Shown piece after piece: positions 32,993 to 41,599 of a stretch of DNA of 64,000 nucleotides. The position numbers and the translations under genes were made by a program. The DNA is from Micromonospora sp. RHAY321 (GTDB lineage: Bacteria > Actinomycetota > Actinomycetes > Mycobacteriales > Micromonosporaceae). Where the stretch lies: NCBI RefSeq assembly GCF_023896955.1, contig NZ_JAMHIW010000014.1, forward strand, positions 62,001 through 126,000, read 5' to 3'. Under the pieces are notes generated by a model, which saw only the letters and a list, made by a program, of their open reading frames with translations, had not been told where the DNA came from and made no database searches. The first letter of the stretch is position 1. Every line of letters begins with the position of its first letter.

Positions 32993-33850
32993 ATGACCGA
33001 CGTCCGGTCAGCGGAGCCGGTGGCGGGGGTGCCCGCAGCCCCGGGCGCCGGCCCCGAGGCGGGGCGGGCGGGTAGGGGTGTCGGCCTCCGCGCGGGGACC
33101 GGGGCGGCGCTGCTGCCCGTGGCCGGCCTCCTGGTCGCCCTCGCGGCGTGGTGGCTGATCGCCCGGCTGGAGCTGGTCCACCCGGCCGCGCTGCCACCGC
33201 CGGGCGACGTGCTCGCCGCGTTCGTCGACAAGCCTGCCCGGATGCTGGAGCACACCTGGGACACCCTGTTGGAGATCCTGATCGGCTTCGCCCTGTCGGC
33301 GGCGGCCGGTGTCCTGATCGGACTCTCCCTGGCCAGCTCCCGCACGGTGGAGCGGATGTTCACCCCGCTGCTGGTCGCCATCAACGCGGTGCCCAAGATC
33401 ACCCTGGGTCCGCTGCTGGTGGTGGCGCTCGGCTGGGGTCAGAAGCCGATCCTGACCATGGTGTTCCTGCTCTGTTTCTTTCCGATCGTGCTGTCCACCG
33501 CGACCGGCCTGACCACCACCCCGGCCGACCTGGCCGAGTTGGTGCGCTCCTGGAACGCCTCCCGTTGGCAGGCGTTCCGCAAGGTGCGCTTCCCGGCCGC
33601 GCTGCCGCAGATCTTCGTGGGGCTCAAGGTGGCCATGCCGCTGGCCGCGATCGGCGCGGTGATCGGTGAGTTCCAGGCCGGCGAGAGCGGCCTGGGCTAC
33701 GTGATCCTCCAGTACGCCGGCGTCGGCGACACCGCCACCGCCTGGGCGGCGATCATGCTGGTGGCGCTGGTGAGCATCCTGCTCTACTCGGCGCTGGTCC
33801 TGGTCGAGCGGCTCGCGCTGCCCTGGGTGCGGGAGACCACCAGCCGCTGA
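32993..33850 (+). CDS. ABC transporter permease (SsuC/TauC/NitT type)
   Basis: Membrane subunit of the importer, 285 residues. After a disordered 35-residue N-terminus there are about six transmembrane helices of the binding-protein-dependent transport family. The EAA loop that docks the ATPase is visible around SWNASRWQAFRKVRFPAALPQ. ATG at 32993 follows GAGGAGGA, which decides it over the longer open frame. It lies 99 nt after the lipoprotein gene and converges on a different gene across a terminator. Confidence 0.92.
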   Translation: MTDVRSAEPVAGVPAAPGAGPEAGRAGRGVGLRAGTGAALLPVAGLLVALAAWWLIARLELVHPAALPPPGDVLAAFVDKPARMLEHTWDTLLEILIGFALSAAAGVLIGLSLASSRTVERMFTPLLVAINAVPKITLGPLLVVALGWGQKPILTMVFLLCFFPIVLSTATGLTTTPADLAELVRSWNASRWQAFRKVRFPAALPQIFVGLKVAMPLAAIGAVIGEFQAGESGLGYVILQYAGVGDTATAWAAIMLVALVSILLYSALVLVERLALPWVRETTSR

Positions 33851-33852
33851 GC

Positions 33853-33884
33853 GGTGTGGCCCGCCGGGTACGGCGGGCCACACC
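33853..33884. terminator. Perfect 13-bp bidirectional terminator
   Basis: 33853-33865 pairs perfectly with 33872-33884 (loop GGGTAC) between the convergent permease and orphan binding-protein genes. Confidence 0.75.
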
Positions 33885-33890
33885 CTCGCG

Positions 33891-35072
33891 CTATCCGGCC
33901 AGTCGCCAGCGGCCGTTACGGGCGACCAGCGTGGTGAGCGCCTGTGGCATCAGCCCGGAGTGGTTGTCCGGCGTCATCCGGATAGGGCCGGAGAGTCCGT
34001 CCATCTGGGACGTCTCCAGCACGTCCCGGATGCCGTCGCGGTCGACCTGCCCGGCCGCACCCCCGGCGCGCAGCTCGGCGTCGGCGATCAGCTGGACCGC
34101 GTCGGCGGCGAACGAGGAGGACCCGTTGTAGCCGCCGAAGCGTGCGGTGTAGTCCTGGAACCACTGCCGCCGGGCCGCCTTCGCCGGCGTGGTGGCGATG
34201 ACGTCGTCGATCACCATGGTCTGGGTGAAGATCAGCGTGGCCCGCTCGGTGGCCCGGGCCGCCGCACCGAGGAACAGGTCGCCGGCCGCGCCCGCGTCGA
34301 AGAAGAGCGACCCACGGAAGGCGGCCTGCTGGGCGCTGTTCGCGGCGAGCGTCGCCTGCTCCGGCGGGGTCCAGATGACCAGGGCGTCGGGCTTGAGCTT
34401 GGTCAGTCGCGTGACCTGCTGGCCGACCTCGGTGTCGGTGGTCTTCACCGACTCCTCACCGACCGCCTTGATGGAGGTCTTGTCCAGCTCGCGGCGGAGC
34501 GCGAGCGCGCCCTCCCGGCCGTAGTCGTCGTCGCTGTAGAGCAGGCCCACCTTGCGGACGTTCTTGCGGCGCAGTTCGGTGGTGAGCGCGGCGGCGCTGT
34601 CCGCGGCGTTCGGGCCCAGCTTGAACACGTAGCGCCGTTCGGCGACCGGGCTGGCGATGGCCCCGGAAGCGGCGAGCGCAATGGTGGGAATCCGCTTCTC
34701 GTTGATGGTGCCGACCGCGCCGACCGCACATTCGTTACAGCCGCCCATGATGATGGCGCTGACTTGGGAATCGCTGCTGAAGTCGGCGATGTTGCGCAGT
34801 GACTCGGCGGCGTCGGAACGGTTGTCCTTCACCTTCAGCTTGATCTTCCGGTCGTTCAGTGCTCCGGAGGAGTTCAACTGCTCGACCTTGAGATCCAGGG
34901 CCCTCTGGTATGCCCGGCCCACCGGTGCGGCGGCGCCGGAGAGTTCGAGGTCCGCAGCGATCACGATCGGACTCGTGTCCTTGTCGTCCCCGCCGAACTG
35001 GCAGCCGGTGAGCGTGGTGGCCACAACGGCCGATGCGAGCGCCGCAATGGTCGCGGAGCGGATGGGGCTCAA
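33891..35072 (-). CDS. Orphan branched-chain-amino-acid-type binding lipoprotein
   Basis: A 393-residue type I periplasmic binding protein of the Leu/Ile/Val family. Signal peptide with lipobox LTGC (Cys24), then IVIAADLELSGAAAPVGRAYQ, the ligand-loop VSAIIMGGCNECAVGAVG and a second lobe with VGLLYSDDDYGREGALAL. The start is a TTG at 35072, supported by GGAGGA six to seven bases upstream. No permease or ATPase of this transporter type is adjacent, so it may serve a distant transporter or act as a sensor. It is divergent from the Cvn sensor kinase. The pair of cysteines in GGCNECAVG is unusual and may form a disulfide. Confidence 0.88.
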   Translation of the reverse strand: MSPIRSATIAALASAVVATTLTGCQFGGDDKDTSPIVIAADLELSGAAAPVGRAYQRALDLKVEQLNSSGALNDRKIKLKVKDNRSDAAESLRNIADFSSDSQVSAIIMGGCNECAVGAVGTINEKRIPTIALAASGAIASPVAERRYVFKLGPNAADSAAALTTELRRKNVRKVGLLYSDDDYGREGALALRRELDKTSIKAVGEESVKTTDTEVGQQVTRLTKLKPDALVIWTPPEQATLAANSAQQAAFRGSLFFDAGAAGDLFLGAAARATERATLIFTQTMVIDDVIATTPAKAARRQWFQDYTARFGGYNGSSSFAADAVQLIADAELRAGGAAGQVDRDGIRDVLETSQMDGLSGPIRMTPDNHSGLMPQALTTLVARNGRWRLAG

Positions 35073-35516
35073 CTCAGTCCTCCAGGTGCGGGCGCGGGCG
35101 CTGCCCGGTCACCGCCGCTAATCCGTCCTCAGTGGAGGACGGGATCTCCTCTGCCGTACGGTGTGCGCGAAGCCTGCAAAACCTTGCCAATGGCCAGCGC
35201 TGTGGTCAAGCGCGGACGTTGGTCGCATTTTCGGGACGGCCATCCCACATGCTGGGGTAACGCAATGTTTGCAAAAGCTCACTTTGCATACACGCGCGAC
35301 CACTCTGGAGTTACATGCCCTGTTCAGGGGCTTGCGGAAATGAAGGTATCAGTTGACCGGATCACGGGATGCGCGCCGTCCGACCGTTTCCTGCCCCACT
35401 GCGGCTTCCCAAAGAGTGTCTTCTCTGATGAAATCGCGGCCGTGCCGCGCGTGGTCCCCTCCGCCCTCGGCATGGTTCGGCGGGTCAGGCGGGGAAGAAA
35501 CGACGGAGGCGATGTC
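35073..35516. promoter_or_regulatory. Divergent 444-bp intergenic region with hairpin and TTTGCA repeats
   Basis: No gene is evident. The region is visibly richer in A+T than its surroundings. It contains a perfect 8-bp hairpin (35123-35130/35135-35142, loop AGTG), the palindrome TTTGCAAA (35268-35275), a second TTTGCA (35283-35288) and another TGCAAAA (35175-35181). GTCCTC in the hairpin could also pair with the GAGGAC ribosome-site region of the leftward lipoprotein gene. These are candidate control elements for the binding protein and the Cvn operon; no clear -35/-10 pair was found. Confidence 0.4.
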
Positions 35517-38500
35517 GTGAGCACCGGACCGACGACCCTGCCCGCGCTCGGCGACAGTGCCGGGCGTACGCGCCGACGGTTGCCGAGACTGCGCGACGCC
35601 CGGATCCGGTCCAAGCTGGCGCTGATCCTGGTCGTCCCGGTGGCGGCGGTGATCGCACTGGCCACGGTCCGGCTCATCTCGGTCGGCGAGGGCGCCCTCG
35701 ACGCCACCCGGGCACGGTCGCTCACCGCGCTCTCCATCGACGTCAGCGCGCTGACGCAGGACCTCCATTCCGAGCGGATAGCCGCGGCGGCCTACCTGGC
35801 CACGCCGCAGCAGCCGGCCGACGCCTACAACCTGCGGGTCCGCCAGACGCAGCAGCGGGTCGACGAGTACCGCGCCGAGCGGGGCCGGATCGGCGAGGTG
35901 CCGGCGGCGCTGCGGGACCGGCTGGCGGCCATCGACGACCACCTCGCCACGCTGGACGGCACCCGTCAGGAGGTGCTGGACCGCCGGCAGATGGCCGTCG
36001 CCGAGGCGGTGCTGCGCTACGGCGTCATCCTGACCGACCTGGTCGCGTACGGCGACGGGCTGGCCCAGCTGCCCGGCGAGGAGCGCCTGTCCGACAGCCG
36101 CCGTGCGGTCGCCGCGTTCGCGCGGGCCAAGGCGTCCGTCGCCGAGGAGCAGGCGGTCGCCTTCACGGCGCTGTCCGCCGGTCAGCTCGACTCGGAGCAG
36201 TTCTCGTCCTTCGTGGCGACGCTGACCAGCCAGCAGGAGGCCCTGCTCGCCTTCTCGCTCGCCGCCGACCCGGCGCAGCGGTCCCTGGTCGACAGCACCG
36301 TCTCCGGTGACGCGGTCGGCCTGGCCGACCGGGTCGCCACCGACATCACCCGCTCGGTCGGGCAGCGCCCGCTGGTCAGCGTGCAGGACGCCACCGCCGC
36401 CATCGGTGCGGTCAACGACCTGATGCGCTGGGCCGAGGTGCAACTGCAGAACCGGCTGCTGGAGCAGGCCGACGCGGCACGCACGAACGTCATCCGGCAG
36501 GCCGTGGTCGAGTCGGTGCTGGTGCTGCTGACCCTGCTCATCGCCGTGTCGCTGGCCGTGGTGCTGGCCCGCTCGCTCAACCACTCGCTGCGCCGGCTGC
36601 GTGAGGGCGCGCTCTCGGTGGCCAACCACGACCTGCCCGACGCCGTGAAGCGGCTGCAGAACATGGGCAGCGTGGGCGACGGCGGGGTCGAGGAGATCGT
36701 CCGGCAGGTCCGCGACCCGATCCAGCTCACCAACCGCGACGAGGTCGGCCAGGTGGCGTTGGCCTTCAACGTCGTACACCGGGAGGCGGTGCGTGTCGCC
36801 GCCGAGCAGGCCGCGCTGCGGACCAGCGTCTCGGCGATGTTCCTCAACCTGGCCCGCCGCAGCCAGACCCTGGTCGACCGGATGATCGGCGAGCTGGACG
36901 CGATCGAGCGCGGCGAGGAGGACCCGAAGCGGCTGGCGCAGCTCTTCGAGCTGGACCACCTCGCCACCCGGATGCGCCGCAACGACGAGAACCTGCTGGT
37001 CCTGGCCGGCGCCGACTCCGCCGTACCGCGTCGCGACGACGCGCTGGTGGTGGACGTGCTGCGCGCCGCCCAGTCCGAGGTGGAGCTCTACAACCGCATC
37101 GAGTTCGGCACCGTCGACACCGACATCTCGGTCGCCGCGCACGCCGTCAACGACGTCGTGCGGCTCGTCGCCGAGCTGCTCGACAACGCCACCCGGTTCT
37201 CGCCACCGAACACCACCGTGGTCGCCGACGGTCGCCGGATCCGCGACTACGTGCTCATCCAGATCGAGGACCGTGGGCTCGGCCTCACCGACGAGCAGCT
37301 CGACTCGCTCAACCGGCGGCTGGCCGCGCCACCGAGCGTGGACGTCGCCGCGTTCCGGCTGATGGGTCTGGCCGTGGTGAGCCGGCTCGCCTCCCGGTAC
37401 GGCATCCGGGTGGAGTTGCGCCGCAACGTCGAGGGCGGCACCGTTGCCCAGGTGACGCTGCCCGCCGCGACCGTGGTGCTGCCGGCCAACCGGGGCCGCG
37501 AGCAGGTGCTCACCCGGCCGCGCCAGCCCATGGCGGTCGAGCAGACGCCGCTCACCCCGATCGGCCACGCCGAGCCGTTCGCCGGCGCCACCACCGCGGC
37601 GGCAACGCTGCCGGACCAGTGGCGGACCAACGCGCCGGCCCCGGCGCAGTGGCAGTCCCCGCTGGACGCGCGCGACACCACCCCGGCCGTGCAGGCTGGC
37701 GGATTCACCGGTACGCACGCGACGGTGCCGCCCGCCGCGGCTCCGCCCGCCCCGGTCCCGCCCGCCCGACCCTCGTTCGGCACCGGCTCGGGTCTCTCGA
37801 CGGGCAGCCCCACGGTGGCCTACCCGACCATCGACCCGCTGCCCCGGCGCGGCTCGGCGGACGCCACCGACGGGCGGAACGCACCGGTGCTGCCGGTCGG
37901 GCCGGTCGCCGGCCCCGGCGCGGTCGCGCCTCCACCGGCGCCGACGGTGCCGGCCGCCCCGGTCAGCACCCGGCCCGAGTTCCCCGCCGAGGCGCCGATC
38001 TTCCGGGAGATGGAGGCGGTCTGGTTCCGGTCGCACGGCGACGACGCCACCGCGATCTTCACCCGGCCGAAGTTCGACGGGCCCCCGCCCGTCGCCAGCG
38101 CCGCCCCGACCGACGCGCGTGCGGGCAACAGCGGTCAGCAGACCGCGGCGTCCGCGCCGGCCAAGGCGCCGGCCCGACCGCCACTGCCCACCCGCACTCC
38201 GGGCAGCTCCAACGCCGACGGCATCGGAACGTCGGGCAGCACCGGGAGCACCAACGGGTTCGGCACGAGCGGGGCGGGCACGGCGCCGCCGTCGTACACC
38301 CCGCCGCCGGCCCGGACGGCGCCGCCCGTACCCGCCGCCCCGAGTGCACCCGCCGCCCCGGCCACGCCCGCCGCGCCGGCCACGGACACGAACTCCTGGC
38401 GGACGGCGGCCGACGAGGGCTGGTCCCGGGCCAGCAGGGCCGCCGAGCCGGCCCCCGCCGGGACGACCCGCTCCGGGCTGCCCAAGCGGGTGCCGCAGGC

Positions 38501-38663
38501 GCAACTCGTGCCGGGCGGCATCGAACCGAAGGGTGGCCGGGACCGCAGCCGGCGGACCCCCGATGAAGTACGCGGCCTGTTGTCGGCCTACCACCGCGGC
38601 GTGCAGCGCGGCCGGACGGCCGGAACGGACCTGAACAGCACCTCGACCAAGGAGAGCCGATGA
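35517..38663 (+). CDS. cvnA: Cvn-type sensor histidine kinase-like protein with NIT domain
   Basis: A 1048-residue membrane protein matching CvnA, first component of actinobacterial conservons. It has TM1 (about 32-55, LALILVVPVAAVIALATV), an extracellular nitrate/nitrite-sensing NIT domain (about 70-315), TM2 (about 329-350) and a HAMP-like region. The DHp-like helix includes LDHLATRMRRNDENLL, His at about 481. The ATPase domain is at about 520-655 with N-box VAELLDNATRFSPP. A 390-residue Pro/Ala/Thr-rich tail ends the protein. GTG at 35517 has GGAGG eight bases upstream. The stop overlaps cvnB by 4 nt. CvnA proteins relay to the partner GTPase module rather than to a classical response regulator; signal and output here are unknown. 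Confidence 0.9.
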   Translation: MSTGPTTLPALGDSAGRTRRRLPRLRDARIRSKLALILVVPVAAVIALATVRLISVGEGALDATRARSLTALSIDVSALTQDLHSERIAAAAYLATPQQPADAYNLRVRQTQQRVDEYRAERGRIGEVPAALRDRLAAIDDHLATLDGTRQEVLDRRQMAVAEAVLRYGVILTDLVAYGDGLAQLPGEERLSDSRRAVAAFARAKASVAEEQAVAFTALSAGQLDSEQFSSFVATLTSQQEALLAFSLAADPAQRSLVDSTVSGDAVGLADRVATDITRSVGQRPLVSVQDATAAIGAVNDLMRWAEVQLQNRLLEQADAARTNVIRQAVVESVLVLLTLLIAVSLAVVLARSLNHSLRRLREGALSVANHDLPDAVKRLQNMGSVGDGGVEEIVRQVRDPIQLTNRDEVGQVALAFNVVHREAVRVAAEQAALRTSVSAMFLNLARRSQTLVDRMIGELDAIERGEEDPKRLAQLFELDHLATRMRRNDENLLVLAGADSAVPRRDDALVVDVLRAAQSEVELYNRIEFGTVDTDISVAAHAVNDVVRLVAELLDNATRFSPPNTTVVADGRRIRDYVLIQIEDRGLGLTDEQLDSLNRRLAAPPSVDVAAFRLMGLAVVSRLASRYGIRVELRRNVEGGTVAQVTLPAATVVLPANRGREQVLTRPRQPMAVEQTPLTPIGHAEPFAGATTAAATLPDQWRTNAPAPAQWQSPLDARDTTPAVQAGGFTGTHATVPPAAAPPAPVPPARPSFGTGSGLSTGSPTVAYPTIDPLPRRGSADATDGRNAPVLPVGPVAGPGAVAPPPAPTVPAAPVSTRPEFPAEAPIFREMEAVWFRSHGDDATAIFTRPKFDGPPPVASAAPTDARAGNSGQQTAASAPAKAPARPPLPTRTPGSSNADGIGTSGSTGSTNGFGTSGAGTAPPSYTPPPARTAPPVPAAPSAPAAPATPAAPATDTNSWRTAADEGWSRASRAAEPAPAGTTRSGLPKRVPQAQLVPGGIEPKGGRDRSRRTPDEVRGLLSAYHRGVQRGRTAGTDLNSTSTKESR

Positions 38664-39067
38664 ACAGGCCAGCTGCCATGCAGGACATGGGTTGGCTGCT
38701 CACCAACTTCGCCGACAGCGTGGCGGGTATCGCCCACGTGGTGGCGGTGTCCGCCGACGGGCTGCTGCTCGCCTCCTCCCGGGATCTTCCGGGGGACCGG
38801 GCCGACCAGCTCGCCGCGATCACTTCGGGTGTGGTGAGCCTGACCGAGGGCGCGGCCCGGATGTTCAGCGCGGGCGGGGTGTTGCAGACCGTCATCGAGA
38901 TGGACAGCGGCTACCTCTTCCTCATGTCGATCAGCGACGGCTCGTCGATGGCCGTGCTCGCGGCGCGTAGCTGCGACGTGGGCCAGGTGGGCTACGAGAT
39001 GGCGCTGCTGGTCGAACGGGTGGGCGCCGCGCTGGTGCCGCTGCCCCGCGACGCGGTGCGCTCGTAG
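38660..39067 (+). CDS. cvnB: Roadblock/LC7-domain protein (CvnB)
   Basis: A 135-residue Roadblock/LC7 (MglB-like) protein. Key segments are MGWLLTNFADSVAGIAHVVAVSADGLLLASS and GVLQTVIEMDSGYLFLMSISDGSSMAVLAA. In bacteria such proteins act as regulators or GTPase-activating partners of small GTPases, here presumably CvnD. It begins within the cvnA stop (ATGA overlap), so translation is coupled. Confidence 0.92.
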   Translation: MNRPAAMQDMGWLLTNFADSVAGIAHVVAVSADGLLLASSRDLPGDRADQLAAITSGVVSLTEGAARMFSAGGVLQTVIEMDSGYLFLMSISDGSSMAVLAARSCDVGQVGYEMALLVERVGAALVPLPRDAVRS

Positions 39068-39156
39068 CACCTAGACACGGCGCGCGGTTCGCGCGCCGGA
39101 CCAGGGACGGGAGGCGGTGTGGACCGGCTCCGCAGGGGACGAGGAGGTGATCGGGG

Positions 39157-39522
39157 ATGGACCAACGACGCGCTGACCCGCGCGGCGCTCTGGTGCGTCC
39201 GTACGCGGTCACCCGTGGTCGTACCGAACCCCGGCAGGACATCGCCCTCGAGGCGGTCCTCACGGCTTCTCCCACCCAGGTCGCCGAGTCCCGCTTCGCC
39301 GGGCATGACAAGCACCGCATCGCCACGGTCTGCGAAGGCCGGGCACAGTCGCTGGCGGAGATCGCCGCGTACACCCGGATGCCGCTGGGCGTCGCCCGGG
39401 TGTTGGTCGCCGACATGGTGGCCGAGAGCCTGCTGACGTTACACACTGCTGCTCCCGCCGAGGGATTCGAGGAGCGGATGGAACTGCTTGGTAGGGTGCT
39501 AAGTGGACTTCGCAGGCTATGA
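39157..39522 (+). CDS. cvnC: DUF742 protein (CvnC)
   Basis: A 121-residue DUF742 protein with the family pattern LVRPYAVTRGRTEP, ALEAVLTA, EGRAQSLAEIAAYTRMPLGVARVLVADM and a C-terminal LLGRVLSGLRRL. The central part looks like a winged helix-turn-helix, although the protein's role in conservons is not established. ATG at 39157 is preceded by GGAGG about 10 nt upstream. It overlaps cvnD by 20 nt. Confidence 0.9.
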   Translation: MDQRRADPRGALVRPYAVTRGRTEPRQDIALEAVLTASPTQVAESRFAGHDKHRIATVCEGRAQSLAEIAAYTRMPLGVARVLVADMVAESLLTLHTAAPAEGFEERMELLGRVLSGLRRL

Positions 39523-40126
39523 CCCCGCTGGGGGGCGGCAGAGCCGGGGAATCGTCTCGGCGAAGATCGTCGTCGCGGGCGGCTTCGGCGTCGGCAAGAC
39601 GACCCTGGTCGGTTCGATCTCCGAGATCACACCGCTGACCACCGAGGCGGTGATGACCGCGGCCGGTGTCGGCATCGACGACCCGTCCAAGGTGCCGGGC
39701 AAGGAGACCACGACGGTCGCCATGGACTTCGGCCGTATCACCATGGCCCAGGACCTGATCCTGTACCTCTTCGGCACACCCGGCCAGACCCGGTTCTGGT
39801 TCATGTGGGACGAGATCATCCGGGGTGCGGTGGGTGCGGCCGTGCTGGTGGACACCCGCCGGATCACCGACGCGTTCGCCCCGCTGGACTACTTCGAGAA
39901 CCGCAACCTGCCGTACGTGGTGGCGCTGAACCGGTTCGACGGCGCTCCGGAGTACGAGCTGGAGGAGATCCGCGAGGCGCTGGCCATCTCGTCGCAGGTG
40001 CCGCTGGTGATGACCGACGCCCGGCACCGGGACTCGGTCAAGCAGGTGCTCGTGACGGTGGTCGAGCACGCCATGCTCCGGCTCCAGGCCGAGCACGGTC
40101 GGGGCTTCCCCACGCCGGTCGGCTGA
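39503..40126 (+). CDS. cvnD: Conservon GTPase (CvnD)
   Basis: A 207-residue Ras-like ATP/GTP-binding protein. P-loop GGFGVGKTT is at residues 26-34, the G3-type motif is DLILYLFGTPGQTRFWFMW, and the guanine-specificity motif is varied to NRFDG. GTG at 39503 lies inside the end of cvnC, so the two are coupled. In the conservon model CvnA-D form a membrane-proximal complex resembling eukaryotic G-protein signalling. The operon ends at a strong terminator (40132-40163). Confidence 0.92.
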   Translation: MDFAGYDPAGGRQSRGIVSAKIVVAGGFGVGKTTLVGSISEITPLTTEAVMTAAGVGIDDPSKVPGKETTTVAMDFGRITMAQDLILYLFGTPGQTRFWFMWDEIIRGAVGAAVLVDTRRITDAFAPLDYFENRNLPYVVALNRFDGAPEYELEEIREALAISSQVPLVMTDARHRDSVKQVLVTVVEHAMLRLQAEHGRGFPTPVG

Positions 40127-40131
40127 TCCGG

Positions 40132-40163
40132 GTGGCCGGCCGGTGCACGCACCGGCCGGCCAC
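40132..40163. terminator. Perfect 15-bp bidirectional terminator
   Basis: 40132-40146 pairs perfectly with 40149-40163 across a 2-base centre (so a 4-6-nt loop in practice). It sits between the convergent cvnD and nnaR genes. Confidence 0.75.
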
Positions 40164-40169
40164 GACCCG

Positions 40170-41258
40170 TCAGTCGACCCGCAGCCGGTAGCCGCGCTTG
40201 ACCACGGTCTGCACCACGCGGGGGGCGCGCAGGCCGGCCCGGAGGCGGGCCACGGCCATCTCCACCGCGTGCTCGTCGGCGCCCCGGGGCAAAGTCCGCA
40301 GCAGCGCCGTGCGGGACAGCACCCGGCCGGGGGACTGGGCCAGTGCCCGCAGCACCGCCATCGGGGCGGGGGCGAGCGGGCGCAGCTCACCGTCGATCAC
40401 CGCGGCGTGCCCGCGCAGGGTGAGCAGGTGACCGCCGGCCTTGAGTGTCGTCGTCCGGCGCGGCAGCTCGTCGACGATGGTCCGTACCAGCGCGCCCAGT
40501 CGGGCCCGACCCGGCGCGCTGACCGGCACTCCGCGCCGTAGCAGCGGCTCGGCGGTCACCGGACCGACGCAGCTTGCCAGCACGTCGCCGCGGAACGCGG
40601 ACAGCACGGCCTCGGTGCGGTCCCCGGCCGCCCGCAGCAGCGCCTCGGCCGCCGGCGCCGAGGTGAACGTCACGGCGTCCACCAGCCGGCCGGCGATGAG
40701 GTCGACCAGCCGGTGCAGCGGCGCGGGATCGGTGGGGGGAGCCCAGCGGTAGACGGGCACCTCGATCACCGTGGCGCCGGCCGCCTCCAGCGCCAGCGTG
40801 CACTCGGGCTGCCGCTCGCCGTGCAGCTGCATGGCGATCACCTGCCCGGCCACGCCGCGCCGGCGCAGGTGGTCGACCACCTCGTCGCAGCTCTCCGAGG
40901 TCGGCGACCACTGGTCGTGCAGCCCGGCGGCCCGGATCGCGCCGCGCGCCTTGGGACCCCTGGCCACCACGTACGAGCTGGCCAGCACCGAGCGCAGCGA
41001 CTCGGCCAGCCCCCAGCCCTCGGCGGCCTCCAGCCAACCGCGCATGCCGATGCCGGTGTTGGCCATCAGGATGTCCGGCGGCTGGTCCAGGCAGGCGCGG
41101 GTCGCCTCGCGCAGCTCGGTGTCGTCGGACAGCGGCACGATCCGCAGCGCCGGAGCGAGCACCACCCGGGCGCCCCGCCGCTGCAGCAGCGCGGCCAGTT
41201 CGTCGCGCCGCCGGTCGGCGGTCACCCCGATGGTGAAGCCGGCCAGTTCCTCCCGCAT
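40170..41258 (-). CDS. nnaR: NnaR-type regulator: HemD-like domain fused to winged helix
   Basis: A 362-residue fusion. Residues 1 to about 260 are a uroporphyrinogen-III synthase (HemD) fold (GFTIGVTADRRRDELAALLQRRGARV, VDAVTFTSAPAAEALL, SCVGPVTAEPLLRRGV). The last 95 or so are an OmpR-type winged helix (LRPLAPAPMAVLRALAQSPGRVLSRTALL, AVEMAVARLRAGL, VKRGYRLRV). Proteins of this architecture are the NnaR co-activators of nitrate assimilation in Streptomyces and Mycobacterium. The gene overlaps the end of nirD (TGATG), matching that role. Its HemD part probably senses a tetrapyrrole or is vestigial, since a housekeeping hemD is expected elsewhere. Confidence 0.88.
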   Translation of the reverse strand: MREELAGFTIGVTADRRRDELAALLQRRGARVVLAPALRIVPLSDDTELREATRACLDQPPDILMANTGIGMRGWLEAAEGWGLAESLRSVLASSYVVARGPKARGAIRAAGLHDQWSPTSESCDEVVDHLRRRGVAGQVIAMQLHGERQPECTLALEAAGATVIEVPVYRWAPPTDPAPLHRLVDLIAGRLVDAVTFTSAPAAEALLRAAGDRTEAVLSAFRGDVLASCVGPVTAEPLLRRGVPVSAPGRARLGALVRTIVDELPRRTTTLKAGGHLLTLRGHAAVIDGELRPLAPAPMAVLRALAQSPGRVLSRTALLRTLPRGADEHAVEMAVARLRAGLRAPRVVQTVVKRGYRLRVD

Positions 41259-41599
41259 CAGTCCTCCTGTCGCAGCCGCACCTCGACCAGCCCGTCCCGG
41301 CAGCGCACGGCGTGCCGGGTCACCGACACTCCGGGCAGGTCGAGGCAGCGCCCGGTGCGCAGGTCGTACACCTGCTTGTGCAGCGGTGAGGCGACCGTCG
41401 GCACGTCGCCGCGGCTGCCCACGATGCCCCGGGACAGCACGTACGCGCCGCTGACGGGGTCGTGGTTGTCGATGGCGAACAGCCCGTCGGCGGTCCGGAA
41501 GAGCGCCACCTGCACGCCGTCGACGAGGGCGGCGACGCCCCGGTCGGGTTCCAGCCGGTCGAGCCGGCAGACCGGGGTCCAGGTCAGGGTGCCGTTCAC
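41258..41599 (-). CDS. nirD: Nitrite reductase small subunit NirD
   Basis: A 113-residue Rieske-type small subunit of NADH-dependent assimilatory nitrite reductase. The usual order is seen: TWTPVCRLDRL, VALFRTADGLFAIDNHDPVSGAYVLSRG and VASPLHKQVYDLRTGRCL. The Rieske Cys pair is not conserved, as in other NirD proteins (one His in DNHDP and one in SPLHKQ remain). The start is GTG at 41599, overlapping the nirB stop by 4 nt. Confidence 0.92.
   Translation of the reverse strand: MNGTLTWTPVCRLDRLEPDRGVAALVDGVQVALFRTADGLFAIDNHDPVSGAYVLSRGIVGSRGDVPTVASPLHKQVYDLRTGRCLDLPGVSVTRHAVRCRDGLVEVRLRQED

Noticed and set aside
35349..38594. Open frame of 1081 codons antisense to cvnA
   Set aside because: Low-complexity Arg/Gly/Val/His-rich shadow; the plus strand has recognisable kinase domains.
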